Shown here: piece by piece, positions 50,131-59,528 of the stretch
Position numbering within the stretch: the stretch's first letter is position 1
How the letters are laid out: every line of letters starts with the position of its first letter
From: DASYGT01 sp035999365
GTDB taxonomy: Bacteria; Actinomycetota; Actinomycetes; Mycobacteriales; Jatrophihabitantaceae
Reading direction: 5' to 3'
Length of the DNA: 64,000 bases
NCBI GenBank assembly: GCA_035999365.1
Contig: DASYGT010000047.1
Location: 1 to 64,000 of the forward strand
Translations under genes and position numbers: made by a program
Notes under the pieces: generated by a model
Seen by the model: the letters and a program-made list of their open reading frames with translations, nothing else
Databases searched by the model: none
Told to the model about the DNA's origin: nothing

Positions 50131-53100
50131 ATGACCCGTCTGTCCGGCCTGCTCGACGCCGCGCTCGCGGACGAGGCGCTCGCTACTGCCGTGCGGTCGG
50201 CCGGCGCGCCGACTCTGACGATCAGCGGCCCGGCAGCTCTGCAGCCCTTGGCGATCGCCGCCCTGGCCGGGCGAGCCGAGCGGTTCGTACTCGCCGTCAC
50301 CAGTACCGGTCCCGAGGCAGACGAACTCGTCGACGCGATGCGCTGCCTGCTGCCGCCCGACACGGTAGCGCTCTATCCCGGCTGGGAGACGCTGCCGCAT
50401 GAACGTTTGTCGCCAAGGGCGGACACCGTAGGCCAGCGGCTGGCGGTGTTGCGCCGGATGCACCATCCGTCGCCGGACGACCCGGCCAGCGGGCCGCTGT
50501 CAGTCGTGGTGGCGCCGATCCGGTCGTTGCTCCAGCCGCAGGTACCCGGACTCGGCGAGCTCGAGCCCGTACTGCTGCGTGCCGGGGACAGCGATGTGGA
50601 GCTGTCGGCAGTCGTCGCCGCGCTCGTCAATGCCGGCTACACCCGTGCCGACCTCGTTGAGCGTCGCGGTGACTTTGCCGTGCGAGGTGGCATTCTCGAT
50701 ATCTTCCCGCCCACCGAGGAGCACCCGCTGCGGGTCGAGTTCTGGGGCGACGAGATCGAGGAAATCCGGTACTTCAAGGTCGTCGACCAGCGGTCGCTCG
50801 AGGTCGCCGAACACGGGCTCTGGGCACCGCCGTGCCGCGAGATGCTGCTGACCGATGACGTGCGAGATCGCGCCGGTCAGCTGATGGCGAAGCACCCCGA
50901 GCTCACGGAGCTGCTCGATCCGATCAGCCGGGGGGAGGCCGTCGAGGGCATGGAGGCGCTCGCGCCCGTGCTCGTCGACGACCTGCAACTCGTGCTGCAC
51001 GAGCTGCCCGCCGGCGCGCACGTGGTGCTCTGCGACCCCGAACGAGTTGCGACTCGTGCTGCTGACCTGGTGCGCACCTCGCAGGAGTTCCTCGACGCGT
51101 CGTGGGCCGTCGCTGCGGGCGGCGGCAAGGCGCCTGTCGATCTCGCGGCTGCATCCCTGCGCCCGATCGACGACGTCGTGGCCGAGGCGTCCGCGATGGG
51201 GTTGCCCTGGTGGGGCATCACCCAGCTGCGTGCGGATGCCGAACTCGACGACACCGTCGTGGTCAGCGCCTTCGAGGCAGCGCCTGCCTACCGGGGGGAC
51301 ACCGACTCGGCGATGGCCGACCTGCGGGGTTGGACGCGTGACGGCTGGCGGATCGCGCTCGTCTTCGACGGCCACGGCACGGCTGAGCGCGCAGTCGAGC
51401 GCCTGTCGGGTGCGGAGGTCGCCGCGCGTCTGGTGGCGCAGGCAGAACTCGATTCGGGCGTCGTTGACGTGACGACAGGGCGCCTCTCGGGTGGTCTGGT
51501 GTCGCCGACGCTGAAGGTCGCCTTCCTCACCGAAGCCGACCTCACCGGGCAGCGCGGATCACTCACCAAGGACGCGAGCCGACTGCCCTCGCGGCGCCGC
51601 AACGCGATTGATCCGATACAGCTCAAGGCCGGCGACTATGTCGTGCACGAGCAGCACGGCGTCGGCAAGTACATCGAGATGGTGCGCCGCACGATCAACG
51701 GCGGCGAGCGTGAATATCTGATCATCGAGTACGCGCCGGCACGGCGCGGCCAGCCAGGGGATCGGCTCTTCGTTCCCACGGACGCACTCGACCAGGTGAC
51801 CAAGTACGTCGGCGGGGAGTCGCCCACCCTCAACCGGTTGGGTGGATCGGACTGGGCGAAGACGAAGGGGCGGGCGCGCAAGGCGGTCAAGGAGATCGCG
51901 GCACAGCTCATTCGGCTCTACAGCGCGCGCATGGCCACCAAGGGTCACGCGTTCGCGCCCGATACGCCGTGGCAACGCGAGCTCGAGGACGCCTTTGCCT
52001 ACGTCGAGACGCCTGACCAGCTCGCCGCGATAGACGAAGTCAAGGCGGACATGGAGAAGGCACTTCCGATGGACCGCATCATCTGCGGCGACGTCGGCTA
52101 CGGCAAGACAGAAGTCGCGGTGCGGGCGGCGTTCAAGGCCGTGCAGGACGGAAAGCAGGTGGCCGTGCTGGTGCCGACGACGTTGCTCGGGCACCAGCAC
52201 GTGCAGACGTTCAGCGAGCGGATGGCGCAGTTTCCCGTCGCGGTCCGGGAGCTGTCGCGTTTCACGCCCGCCGCCGAGGTCGATGCCGTGATGCAGGGCA
52301 TCGTGGACGGCAGTGTCGACATCGTGATCGGCACGCACCGGCTACTGCAGCAGACGGTGCGATTCAAGGATCTCGGCCTCGTGATCATCGACGAGGAGCA
52401 GCGGTTCGGCGTCGAGCACAAGGAGTACCTCAAGTCGCTGCGCACCGCGGTCGACGTGCTGACGATGTCCGCGACGCCGATCCCGCGCACGCTCGAGATG
52501 TCACTCACCGGGATTCGCGAGATGACGACCATCTTGACGCCGCCGGAGGAGCGACACCCGATCCTGACCTTCGTCGGGGCGTACGACGAACGGCAGATCG
52601 CCGCGGCGATCCATCGCGAGTTGCTGCGCGACGGCCAGGTGTTCTACATCCACAATCGAGTCGAGTCGATCAACCGTGCGGCTTCCAAGCTGGCGCAGAT
52701 CGTCCCGGACGCGCGGATCGCAGTCGCCCACGGCCAGATGGGCGAGTCCGCGCTCGAGCAGATCATGCTGGGGTTCTGGGAGAAGCGTTTCGACGTCCTG
52801 GTCGCGACGACGATCGTGGAGTCGGGGCTCGACATCCCCAACGCGAACACGCTCATCGTCGATCGCGCGGACATGTTCGGCCTGTCCCAGCTGCACCAGC
52901 TGCGTGGACGGGTGGGCCGCGGGCGTGAACGTGGCTACGCGTACTTCACCTACCCGCCCGAACGGCCCCTTACCGAGACCGCCTACGACCGCCTCGCGAC
53001 CATCGCGCAGCACACCGAGATGGGGGCCGGCATGGCCGTGGCGATGAAGGATCTCGAGATCCGAGGATCCGGCAACCTGCTCGGCGGGGAGCAGTCGGGA

Positions 53101-53703
53101 CACATCGCCGGGGTCGGTTTCGATCTCTACGTGCGCTTGGTAGGCGAGGCGGTGGCCGACTTCCGTTCCGGCAGCGATACCGACGCACCAGCTGATTTCG
53201 CCGACGTCAAGGTCGATCTGCCCGTCGACGCCAACCTGCCCGTCGAATACCTGCCAGGCGAGCGGCTGCGCCTCGAGGCGTACCGAGCGTTGGCCTCCGC
53301 GACGACTGAGGATGCCGTCGACGCTGTCCGCGCAGAACTCATCGACAGGTACGGACCGATTCCGGACCCCGTCGAGAACCTGCTCGCCGTTGCCCGCTTC
53401 AAGGTGCTGTGCCGTGCGTACGGTGTCACCGAGGTGTCGCTGCAGGGCGGCGCCGTGCGCTTCACTCCTCTCGAACTGGCCGAATCGGCGCAGCTGCGGC
53501 TCACCCGGCTTTACGACCGTGCGGCCTACAAGCAGGCCGTCTCCACGGTCTCGGTTCCACGGCCCAAGGGTGTCGTCAAGCCGGACGGCTCGTTCGCTCT
53601 CGCCACATTCGGTGGCGAGTCGTTGCGGGACGTGGCGCTGCTCAACTGGTGCGCGGAGGTGCTCGCGCAGGTGGCTGGGCCTCGTGAGAGTCTGAGCGTG
53701 TGA
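50131..53703 (+). CDS. mfd: transcription-repair coupling factor
   Basis: A 1190-residue DNA translocase that removes stalled RNA polymerase and recruits UvrA. The N-terminal UvrB-like module has YPGWETLPHERLSPRADTVGQRLAVL. The RNA polymerase-interaction domain follows (GDYVVHEQHGVGKYIEM). The helicase part has Walker A GDVGYGKTEVAVRAA, IDEEQRFGVEHKE (the DExQ box) and LRGRVGRGRERGYAYF; a C-terminal TRCF domain ends it. The ATG at 50131 is 30 bases inside the open frame. The stop overlaps the lipoprotein start (GTGA). Confidence 0.97.
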   Translation: MTRLSGLLDAALADEALATAVRSAGAPTLTISGPAALQPLAIAALAGRAERFVLAVTSTGPEADELVDAMRCLLPPDTVALYPGWETLPHERLSPRADTVGQRLAVLRRMHHPSPDDPASGPLSVVVAPIRSLLQPQVPGLGELEPVLLRAGDSDVELSAVVAALVNAGYTRADLVERRGDFAVRGGILDIFPPTEEHPLRVEFWGDEIEEIRYFKVVDQRSLEVAEHGLWAPPCREMLLTDDVRDRAGQLMAKHPELTELLDPISRGEAVEGMEALAPVLVDDLQLVLHELPAGAHVVLCDPERVATRAADLVRTSQEFLDASWAVAAGGGKAPVDLAAASLRPIDDVVAEASAMGLPWWGITQLRADAELDDTVVVSAFEAAPAYRGDTDSAMADLRGWTRDGWRIALVFDGHGTAERAVERLSGAEVAARLVAQAELDSGVVDVTTGRLSGGLVSPTLKVAFLTEADLTGQRGSLTKDASRLPSRRRNAIDPIQLKAGDYVVHEQHGVGKYIEMVRRTINGGEREYLIIEYAPARRGQPGDRLFVPTDALDQVTKYVGGESPTLNRLGGSDWAKTKGRARKAVKEIAAQLIRLYSARMATKGHAFAPDTPWQRELEDAFAYVETPDQLAAIDEVKADMEKALPMDRIICGDVGYGKTEVAVRAAFKAVQDGKQVAVLVPTTLLGHQHVQTFSERMAQFPVAVRELSRFTPAAEVDAVMQGIVDGSVDIVIGTHRLLQQTVRFKDLGLVIIDEEQRFGVEHKEYLKSLRTAVDVLTMSATPIPRTLEMSLTGIREMTTILTPPEERHPILTFVGAYDERQIAAAIHRELLRDGQVFYIHNRVESINRAASKLAQIVPDARIAVAHGQMGESALEQIMLGFWEKRFDVLVATTIVESGLDIPNANTLIVDRADMFGLSQLHQLRGRVGRGRERGYAYFTYPPERPLTETAYDRLATIAQHTEMGAGMAVAMKDLEIRGSGNLLGGEQSGHIAGVGFDLYVRLVGEAVADFRSGSDTDAPADFADVKVDLPVDANLPVEYLPGERLRLEAYRALASATTEDAVDAVRAELIDRYGPIPDPVENLLAVARFKVLCRAYGVTEVSLQGGAVRFTPLELAESAQLRLTRLYDRAAYKQAVSTVSVPRPKGVVKPDGSFALATFGGESLRDVALLNWCAEVLAQVAGPRESLSV

Positions 53704-54350
53704 GAGTTCGCCAGCTGGGTGCCGCGGCACTTGCCGTGCTCGCCGTCACCGGCCTGTCCGCCTGCCGTTCCAACGTCGGGGCAGCCGCAGTCGTGAACGG
53801 GCGCCGCATCGCAGAGTCCGACGTGCACAAGTACGTGACACCAGCGGGTGTCGATCCGTCGCTGAAGGCGCAGGCCGAGACCAGCGGGCAGGTGCTCGTG
53901 CCGACCTCCATCGCGCTGAACACCATCGTCCAGGCGCGCGTCTACGAGCTGGTGCTCGCGCACACGCCGGGCGGTGTACCGAGCAACGCCGACCTGCGGG
54001 CCGCCCGCGACGTCGCAGCACAGACCCTGTCGGGCGGGCAGATCACCAGCGGTGCCGCTCTCCAGGCAGCGATCTCGTCGCAGCTGACGAAGGAGGGGCT
54101 CAAGAGCGACCTCCTGCCGCTCGTGGTGCGCAGTATCGACCTCGAATACGCGCTCATCACACGCGTAAAGGCCACCTCGAGCGCTGACATCGCGAAGGCC
54201 GTCGCGGCACAGCACGTCAGTGTCAGTGTGAACCCGGCCTACGGCAGGTGGAGTGCGGCAGACGTGAGCGTGCTGCCGCCGTCCGGTACGGATCTGCCGA
54301 ACTTCCTGACACTGCAGTCACCTCCGGTCGCGCCGACCACCGCCAGCTGA
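53700..54350 (+). CDS. SurA-N-terminal-like lipoprotein
   Basis: A 216-residue exported lipoprotein: signal sequence with lipobox LSAC (Cys at about residue 22). It is followed by ANVN-type SurA N-terminal features (VGAAAVVNGRRIAESDVHKYV..ALNTIVQARVYELVLA), a helical chaperone-like part, and a Pro/Thr-rich tail. No PPIase parvulin domain is present. It probably assists folding or transport of exported proteins. It is translationally coupled to mfd and sits 6 bases before mazG, so it lies within the mfd-mazG-eno run, where M. tuberculosis has LpqU after mazG. Confidence 0.82.
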   Translation: MRVRQLGAAALAVLAVTGLSACRSNVGAAAVVNGRRIAESDVHKYVTPAGVDPSLKAQAETSGQVLVPTSIALNTIVQARVYELVLAHTPGGVPSNADLRAARDVAAQTLSGGQITSGAALQAAISSQLTKEGLKSDLLPLVVRSIDLEYALITRVKATSSADIAKAVAAQHVSVSVNPAYGRWSAADVSVLPPSGTDLPNFLTLQSPPVAPTTAS

Positions 54351-54356
54351 CGCACC

Positions 54357-54983
54357 ATGTCGCAGCTCGATCGCGCGGTCGAGATCATGGATCGGTTGCG
54401 ATCACCGGACGGCTGCCCGTGGGATGCGGAACAGACGCACGCTTCGCTGGCGAAATACCTGCTCGAGGAAACGTACGAGTTGCTCGAGGCGATCGAGACC
54501 GGCGACATCGCGTTGCTGCGCGAGGAGCTGGGCGACTTGCTGCTTCAGGTCCTGTTCCACGCGCGCCTCGCCGAGGAATTGCCGCCCGAGGAAGCGTTCG
54601 GTGTCGAGGATGTCGCCGCCGACCTCGTCGACAAGCTGATCCGCCGCCATCCACACGTCTTCGCAGGCGCACAGGCCGGCGACGCGACCAGCCTGAATGA
54701 GACGTGGGAAAGGCAGAAGATCAGCGAGAAGGGCCGGACGTCCGCGACCGACGGAGTGCCGCTTGCGCAACCGTCCCTTGCCCTCGCCGCGAAGCTCGTC
54801 GCCCGAGCCGAGCGAGCCGGGCTCCACGTCGAGCCGACCCACACATCCGAACTGGGCGAACAGCTGTTCGCAATCGTGAGCTCGGCAGTGGCGAACGGCG
54901 CAGATCCGGAGTCGGCCCTGCGGGAGACAGCCCGTGCCTACCGCGCGAACATGCTCGCGGCCGAGCGCGCTGATTCGACGTAA
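54357..54983 (+). CDS. mazG: nucleoside triphosphate pyrophosphohydrolase MazG
   Basis: A 208-residue all-alpha NTP-PPase that clears damaged nucleotides. The N-terminal domain starts SQLDRAVEIMDRLRSPDGCPWDAEQTHASLAKYLLEETYELLEAIE, and the metal-binding E-x2-E/E-x2-D helices are EETYELLEAIETGDIALLREELGDLLLQVLFHA. A less conserved second helical part follows, as in other actinobacterial MazG. Position between mfd and eno is conserved in mycobacteria. Confidence 0.94.
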   Translation: MSQLDRAVEIMDRLRSPDGCPWDAEQTHASLAKYLLEETYELLEAIETGDIALLREELGDLLLQVLFHARLAEELPPEEAFGVEDVAADLVDKLIRRHPHVFAGAQAGDATSLNETWERQKISEKGRTSATDGVPLAQPSLALAAKLVARAERAGLHVEPTHTSELGEQLFAIVSSAVANGADPESALRETARAYRANMLAAERADST

Positions 54984-55077
54984 CGGACGCCTGCCACTCG
55001 CGGGGCCGCACACCCCGGGGCCGCGCAGGAGGTGCTGATCGTCGGCGGGGCACCTCTGCCTGCACACGATGCCCGGC

Positions 55078-55083
55078 TAGGGT
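55078..55083 (+). promoter_or_regulatory. -10 box for eno
   Basis: TAGGGT lies in the 156-base gap after mazG and would start transcription about 50 bases before the TTG start. The -35 region is weak. Confidence 0.45.
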
Positions 55084-55139
55084 TGCCTTCGATTGCGCCA
55101 GCCCGTCGCCACTTGGGCGACCGCCCGAGAGGAACACCC

Positions 55140-56447
55140 TTGGCCAGCATTGAGGCCGTAGGCGCCCGCGAGATCCTGGATTCGCGAGGCAACCCCACCG
55201 TCGAGGTCGAGATCGCGCTCGACGACGGCACGATCAGCCGTGCCGCAGTTCCAAGTGGCGCCTCAACTGGCGCCTACGAGGCAGTCGAGCTGCGTGACGG
55301 TGACGACCGCTACGGCGGCAAGGGTGTGCAGAAGGCCGTGGCGGCCGTCCTCGACACGATCGGCCCGGAGCTTGTCGGATTCGAAGCCAGTGAACAGCGA
55401 ATACTCGACCAGGCGCTCATCGACCTCGACGCCACTCCTGACAAGAGCAGGCTCGGCGCGAACGCGATTCTCGGTGTATCGCTTGCCGCCGCCAAGGCCG
55501 CCGCTGACTCGGCCGACCTTCCGTTGTTCCGGTATCTCGGCGGGCCGAACGCCTACCTGCTGCCGGTGCCCATGATGAACATCCTCAATGGCGGCGCGCA
55601 TGCCGATTCGAATGTCGACGTCCAGGAATTCATGATCGCGCCGATCGGTGCGTCCACATTCGCCGACGCCCTGCGCAGCGGCGCCGAGGTGTACCACGCG
55701 CTGAAGTCGGTCTTGAAGAAGAAAGGGCTTGCCACCGGTTTGGGCGACGAGGGTGGCTTCGCTCCGAACCTCGGCTCCAACCGCGATGCGCTCGACTTGA
55801 TCGTCGAAGCGATCGGCGTAGCCGGCCTGATCCCCGGTGTGGACATCGCTCTGGCGCTGGATGTCGCCGCAACCGAGTTCCATGCCGACGGCGGGTACCA
55901 GTTCGAAGGCAAGAACAAGACCGCCGACGAGATGATCGAGTACTACACCGGCCTCGTGGACGGATACCCCATCGTGTCGATCGAGGACCCGCTGTCCGAA
56001 GACGACTGGGACGCCTGGATCGCATTGACCGGTGAGCTGGACGAGCGCGTCCAACTCGTCGGCGACGACCTGTTCGTGACGAACCCGATCCGTCTAGGCC
56101 GCGGGATCGAGTCCGGCGCTGCGAACGCGCTGCTCGTGAAGGTGAACCAGATCGGCACTCTCACCGAGACGTTCGACGCCGTCGAGATGGCGCACCGGCA
56201 CGGATACCGCTGCATGATGAGTCACCGCTCGGGGGAGACCGAGGACACCACGATCGCTGATCTCGCCGTGGCCACGAATTGCGGTCAGATCAAGACCGGT
56301 GCACCCGCGCGCAGCGAGCGTGTCGCGAAGTACAACCAGCTCCTCCGGATCGAGGAGGAGCTCGACGACGCCGCGCGCTACGCCGGTGCCGCCGCGTTCC
56401 CTCGATACGAGCCGACCGCCTTCTCCGGTTCCACGGGCGAGGGCTGA
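55140..56447 (+). CDS. eno: enolase
   Basis: A 435-residue glycolytic enzyme converting 2-phosphoglycerate to PEP. It has AREILDSRGNPTVEVEI at the start, SGASTGAYEAVELRDGD, the metal ligands in VSIEDPLSEDDWD and LVGDDLFVTN, the catalytic Lys in LLVKVNQIGTLTE, and SHRSGETEDTTIADLAV. The TTG at 55140 follows AGAGGA by 7 bases and gives normal length; the longer frame is rejected. The ftsB-like gene begins 2 bases after the stop. Confidence 0.97.
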   Translation: MASIEAVGAREILDSRGNPTVEVEIALDDGTISRAAVPSGASTGAYEAVELRDGDDRYGGKGVQKAVAAVLDTIGPELVGFEASEQRILDQALIDLDATPDKSRLGANAILGVSLAAAKAAADSADLPLFRYLGGPNAYLLPVPMMNILNGGAHADSNVDVQEFMIAPIGASTFADALRSGAEVYHALKSVLKKKGLATGLGDEGGFAPNLGSNRDALDLIVEAIGVAGLIPGVDIALALDVAATEFHADGGYQFEGKNKTADEMIEYYTGLVDGYPIVSIEDPLSEDDWDAWIALTGELDERVQLVGDDLFVTNPIRLGRGIESGAANALLVKVNQIGTLTETFDAVEMAHRHGYRCMMSHRSGETEDTTIADLAVATNCGQIKTGAPARSERVAKYNQLLRIEEELDDAARYAGAAAFPRYEPTAFSGSTGEG

Positions 56448-56449
56448 CC

Positions 56450-56839
56450 GTGCCCGCACAGCTGCGACGCAGGGCGGTGACCGGGCGCGCTCTCGTGCTC
56501 GGGGTGCTCGTAGTCGTGCTCCTGGTGCTGCTCGCTTCGCCGCTGCAGCGATACTTCAACAGCCGCGGTGACGTCGGGCATGCCGCTCAGCAGCTTCATG
56601 ACGATCAGAAGCAGCTTGCCGACCTGCAGGCGCAGCAGCGACTGTGGTCCGACCCCGGCTACGTCCAGAAGCAGGCCCGGTTGCGCCTGATGTACGCGAT
56701 GCCTGGCGACACCGTTTACGTGGTCGTGAATCCTGGCCAGAAGTCGGACATCGAAAAGACGGTCGCGACGCCGAAAGGGCCGCCGGCCGCCACGTGGAAC
56801 GAGAAGTTGTGGCGGACCGTGCAGGCAGCGGGGCGTTGA
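56450..56839 (+). CDS. FtsB/DivIC-family septum protein
   Basis: A 129-residue bitopic membrane protein: a basic start (QLRRRAVTGR), one span (about residues 13-31), then a short coiled coil (DVGHAAQQLHDDQKQLADLQAQQRLWSDP) and the DivIC pattern YVQKQARLRLMYAMPGDTVYVV. Such proteins join FtsL and FtsQ in the divisome. The GTG start is 2 bases after eno. Position after eno equals M. tuberculosis Rv1024. The stop overlaps the next start (TTGA). Confidence 0.9.
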   Translation: MPAQLRRRAVTGRALVLGVLVVVLLVLLASPLQRYFNSRGDVGHAAQQLHDDQKQLADLQAQQRLWSDPGYVQKQARLRLMYAMPGDTVYVVVNPGQKSDIEKTVATPKGPPAATWNEKLWRTVQAAGR

Positions 56840-57345
56840 CGCTCGAGCCGCAGGACCGCGCTGTCGTCGCCTCACAGTTGGGGCGGGAGCCGCGGGCCAT
56901 GCGTGCCGTCGCACACCGCTGCCCGTGCGGTAACCCCGACGTCGTCGAGACATCGCCGCGGCTGGCCGACGGATCGCCGTTTCCCACCTTGTACTACCTC
57001 ACCTGCCCGCGGGCTGCGGCAGCCATCGGCACACTCGAGGCAACGGGTCTGATGCGCGAGATGACCGGCAGGTTGGCGACGGATGCCGACCTCGCCACCG
57101 CGTACCGCGCTGCGCACGAGGCCTATCTCGCCCGCCGCGAGCACCTCGCGCACGTCGAGGAGATCGAGGGTGTGAGTGCTGGCGGAATGCCGAACCGGGT
57201 CAAGTGCCTGCACGTTCTGGTCGCGCATGCACTCGCCGCGGGCCGTGGCATGAACCCGCTCGGCGACGAGGCCCTCGACATGTTGCCGGAGTGGTGGATC
57301 GCCGGACCGTGTGTGGACGTGCCCGTGAGCCCGGACGCATCGTGA
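56836..57345 (+). CDS. DUF501 family protein
   Basis: A 169-residue cytosolic protein of a family conserved next to ftsB and ppx in actinobacteria (Rv1025 in M. tuberculosis). The core reads VAHRCPCGNPDVVETSPRLADGSPFPTLYYLTCP and later VSAGGMPNRVKCLHVLVAHALAAGRGMNPLGDEAL. The Cys/His positions suggest metal binding, but the function is unknown. I chose the TTG at 56836 (TTGA overlap). Its stop overlaps the ppx start (GTGA). Confidence 0.9.
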   Translation: MTLEPQDRAVVASQLGREPRAMRAVAHRCPCGNPDVVETSPRLADGSPFPTLYYLTCPRAAAAIGTLEATGLMREMTGRLATDADLATAYRAAHEAYLARREHLAHVEEIEGVSAGGMPNRVKCLHVLVAHALAAGRGMNPLGDEALDMLPEWWIAGPCVDVPVSPDAS

Positions 57346-58265
57346 CCGCACCCACGCGGGTCGCGGGCATCGACTGCGGCACGAATTCGATCCGTCTGCT
57401 GATCGCCGACGCGCGTGCGGACGGGACGTTGATCGATGTCGTACGCGAGATGCAGATCGTCCGGCTCGGTCAGGATGTCGACCGCACCGGTCGGCTGGCA
57501 CCCGAGGCGATCGAGCGGACTCGCGTTGCCCTCGCCGGGTACGCCGCAGCAATTGCCCGCCACGACGCCCAGCGGGTACGCATGACGGCCACCTCGGCCA
57601 CGCGGGATGCTGTGAATCGCGACGACTTCGTGCAGATGGTGGTCGCGACCCTGGGCGTGGCCCCCGAAGTCATCACCGGCGCCGACGAGGCTGCGCTCTC
57701 CTTCCGTGGCGCAGTGGCGGGGTTGCCGCGGCTGCAAACGCCGGTGCTCGTCGCCGACATCGGTGGCGGCTCGACTGAGGTCGTGCTCGGCAACGGGGCT
57801 CTGCGGGCGCACAGCATGAACGTCGGCTGCGTTCGCATGACAGAGCGGCACCTGCACGGCGACCCGCCGACCGCTGATCAGATAGGCGCAGCGGTGCGGG
57901 ATGTGCGTGCCGCCATCGTCCAGGCCGCAGCCGACGTGCCCATCCGCTCGGCGGCGACGTTCGTGGGCGTCGCAGGGACGGTGACGACGCTCGCGGCGAT
58001 CGCGTTGGGCCTCGACTCTTACGACGCCGACGCGATCCATGGCTCAACGATGACGGCAGAGCAGGTCGCCGATGTGACACAGCAACTGCTTGCGATGACA
58101 CGCGACGAGCGCGCTGCGCTACCCGTCATGCATCCCGGACGCGTCGATGTCATCGGCGCGGGCGCACTCGTCCTGCGCACGCTGATGGAGCAGGTGGGTG
58201 CAGCCGAAGTGGTCGTCAGCGAGCACGACATCCTCGACGGCATCGCGATGAGCCTGCTCGACTGA
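57342..58265 (+). CDS. ppx: Ppx/GppA exopolyphosphatase-family protein
   Basis: A 307-residue actin-like ATPase-fold enzyme, the equivalent of M. tuberculosis Rv1026. It has the phosphate loop AGIDCGTNSIRLLIAD, the second loop VADIGGGSTEVVLG and TFVGVAGTVTTLAAIALGL. It removes terminal phosphate from short polyphosphate or pppGpp. The short form lacks the C-terminal HD-like domain of E. coli Ppx. The GTG at 57342 overlaps the DUF501 stop, so eno to ppx appear as one coupled run. Confidence 0.93.
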   Translation: MTAPTRVAGIDCGTNSIRLLIADARADGTLIDVVREMQIVRLGQDVDRTGRLAPEAIERTRVALAGYAAAIARHDAQRVRMTATSATRDAVNRDDFVQMVVATLGVAPEVITGADEAALSFRGAVAGLPRLQTPVLVADIGGGSTEVVLGNGALRAHSMNVGCVRMTERHLHGDPPTADQIGAAVRDVRAAIVQAAADVPIRSAATFVGVAGTVTTLAAIALGLDSYDADAIHGSTMTAEQVADVTQQLLAMTRDERAALPVMHPGRVDVIGAGALVLRTLMEQVGAAEVVVSEHDILDGIAMSLLD

Positions 58266-58276
58266 GGCGCCGTGAT

Positions 58277-58615
58277 TCAGTCGAGGACGCTGACCTTCTC
58301 CTGCGCGGCCTCGAGCTTCTTCTGAGCCTTGGTCTGCTTGGGCGCCGGCGGCTCGGTGCCCATGACCGTGCGCCACGCCGATTCCGCGCCCTTGCGGGTG
58401 GCCAGATCGGCTGCGACGACACCGGCTGCCGACAGGGCAGCCCACGAGATCGCGTCGCCCCAACGGACACCGGACTCGTTCGGCTTGCGCGGTGGGTCGT
58501 CCGGCCGGAGCGTCGCCCATGCCTGCTCGACGACCTTCTTCGTGACGATTCCGACCGGAATGCCGACGATGATGGTCGCGACCTTCATGCCGATCTTGCC
58601 GACGATGTTGGCCAT
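58277..58615 (-). CDS. DUF4235 family small membrane protein
   Basis: A 112-residue protein with two weak hydrophobic segments (about 8-25 and 58-74) and a charged Lys/Ala coiled tail (TKAQKKLEAAQEKV). The phrase RKPNESGVRWGDAISWAALSAAGVVAADLATRKGAE is typical of DUF4235 proteins, found widely in actinobacteria without known function. The ATG has GGAG upstream. Convergent with ppx, 11 bases apart. Confidence 0.85.
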   Translation of the reverse strand: MANIVGKIGMKVATIIVGIPVGIVTKKVVEQAWATLRPDDPPRKPNESGVRWGDAISWAALSAAGVVAADLATRKGAESAWRTVMGTEPPAPKQTKAQKKLEAAQEKVSVLD

Positions 58616-58644
58616 GGCAGCTCCGTCCTTCAGTGGTTGGCCAA

Positions 58645-58650
58645 ACCCTA
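58645..58650 (-). promoter_or_regulatory. -10 box for the DUF4235 gene
   Basis: TAGGGT on the minus strand lies 29 bases before the ATG at 58615, giving a leader of about 20 bases that contains the GGAG ribosome site. Confidence 0.45.
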
Positions 58651-58689
58651 CCCAGGTCGCGCGCCGCTCACCCGTGCGAAGCTGGACGC

Positions 58690-59481
58690 ATGGTCGCGCG
58701 CCCTGGCTCCGGCTGGCCCGGCGACCTCGCCACGGTCCGCACGCCGATCGCGCACGACGCCGACGAGGTGACCGAGCTGGCTGAGAGTGCACCGTCGCTC
58801 GGCGAGCTGTCGGCGCGCAGCACGGTCTGCCGCGCCTGCCCACGCCTGGTCTCGTGGCGCGAGCTGGTGGCGGTGGACAAGCGCAGGGCGTTCGCCGATC
58901 AGGAGTATTGGGGGCGTCCCGTCGCGAGCTTCGGCGTCGACGAACCGCGCATCATCGTCGTCGGGTTGGCTCCGGCGGCGCACGGCGCGAATCGCACCGG
59001 CCGGATGTTCACCGGCGACCGCAGCGGCGATTGGCTGTACGCGTCGCTACACCGGGTTGGTCTGGCCAACCAGCCCAGCTCGGTCGACGCGGACGACGGG
59101 TTGGCCCTGCGCGGTGTTCGGTTGATGGCGCCGGTGCGGTGCGCCCCACCTGCCAACAAGCCGACGCCGCGGGAACGGGACACCTGTCGCGGTTGGTTCG
59201 ACCGCGAGCTGGCGATGCTGTGGCCGGGCATCCGCGTTGTCGTCGTACTCGGTGCCTTCGGCTGGCAGGCGCTATGGCCTGTCCTGCAACGAGTCGACGC
59301 CGACGTCCCAGCGAGACTGCCCCGTTTCGCCCACGGGGCCGAGGTCGGTGTAGGAAGCCGCACTGTGTTGGGCTGCTATCACGTGAGTCAGCAGAACACC
59401 TTCACGGGACGCCTCACCGAGCCCATGCTCGACGCTGTTTTCCACCGCGCCGCGGACCTCGCCGGCCGGGTCGAATACTGA
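58690..59481 (+). CDS. family 5 uracil-DNA glycosylase (UdgB-like)
   Basis: A 263-residue repair enzyme of the iron-sulfur UDG group. VCRACPRLVSWRELVA supplies two early cysteines; further cysteines in PVRCAPPANKPTPRERDTCRGWF complete a likely 4Fe-4S site. The uracil pocket motif is VVGLAPAAHGANRTGRMFTGD, and the C-terminal motif is CYHVSQQNTFTGRL. Family 5 enzymes remove uracil, hypoxanthine and other deaminated bases. The start at 58690 lacks a clear ribosome site. Confidence 0.92.
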   Translation: MVARPGSGWPGDLATVRTPIAHDADEVTELAESAPSLGELSARSTVCRACPRLVSWRELVAVDKRRAFADQEYWGRPVASFGVDEPRIIVVGLAPAAHGANRTGRMFTGDRSGDWLYASLHRVGLANQPSSVDADDGLALRGVRLMAPVRCAPPANKPTPRERDTCRGWFDRELAMLWPGIRVVVVLGAFGWQALWPVLQRVDADVPARLPRFAHGAEVGVGSRTVLGCYHVSQQNTFTGRLTEPMLDAVFHRAADLAGRVEY

Positions 59482-59528
59482 CGAGCGTTGCTCCGGCCCG
59501 AAGGTTGCTGACCTGATCGTGGCCCGTG

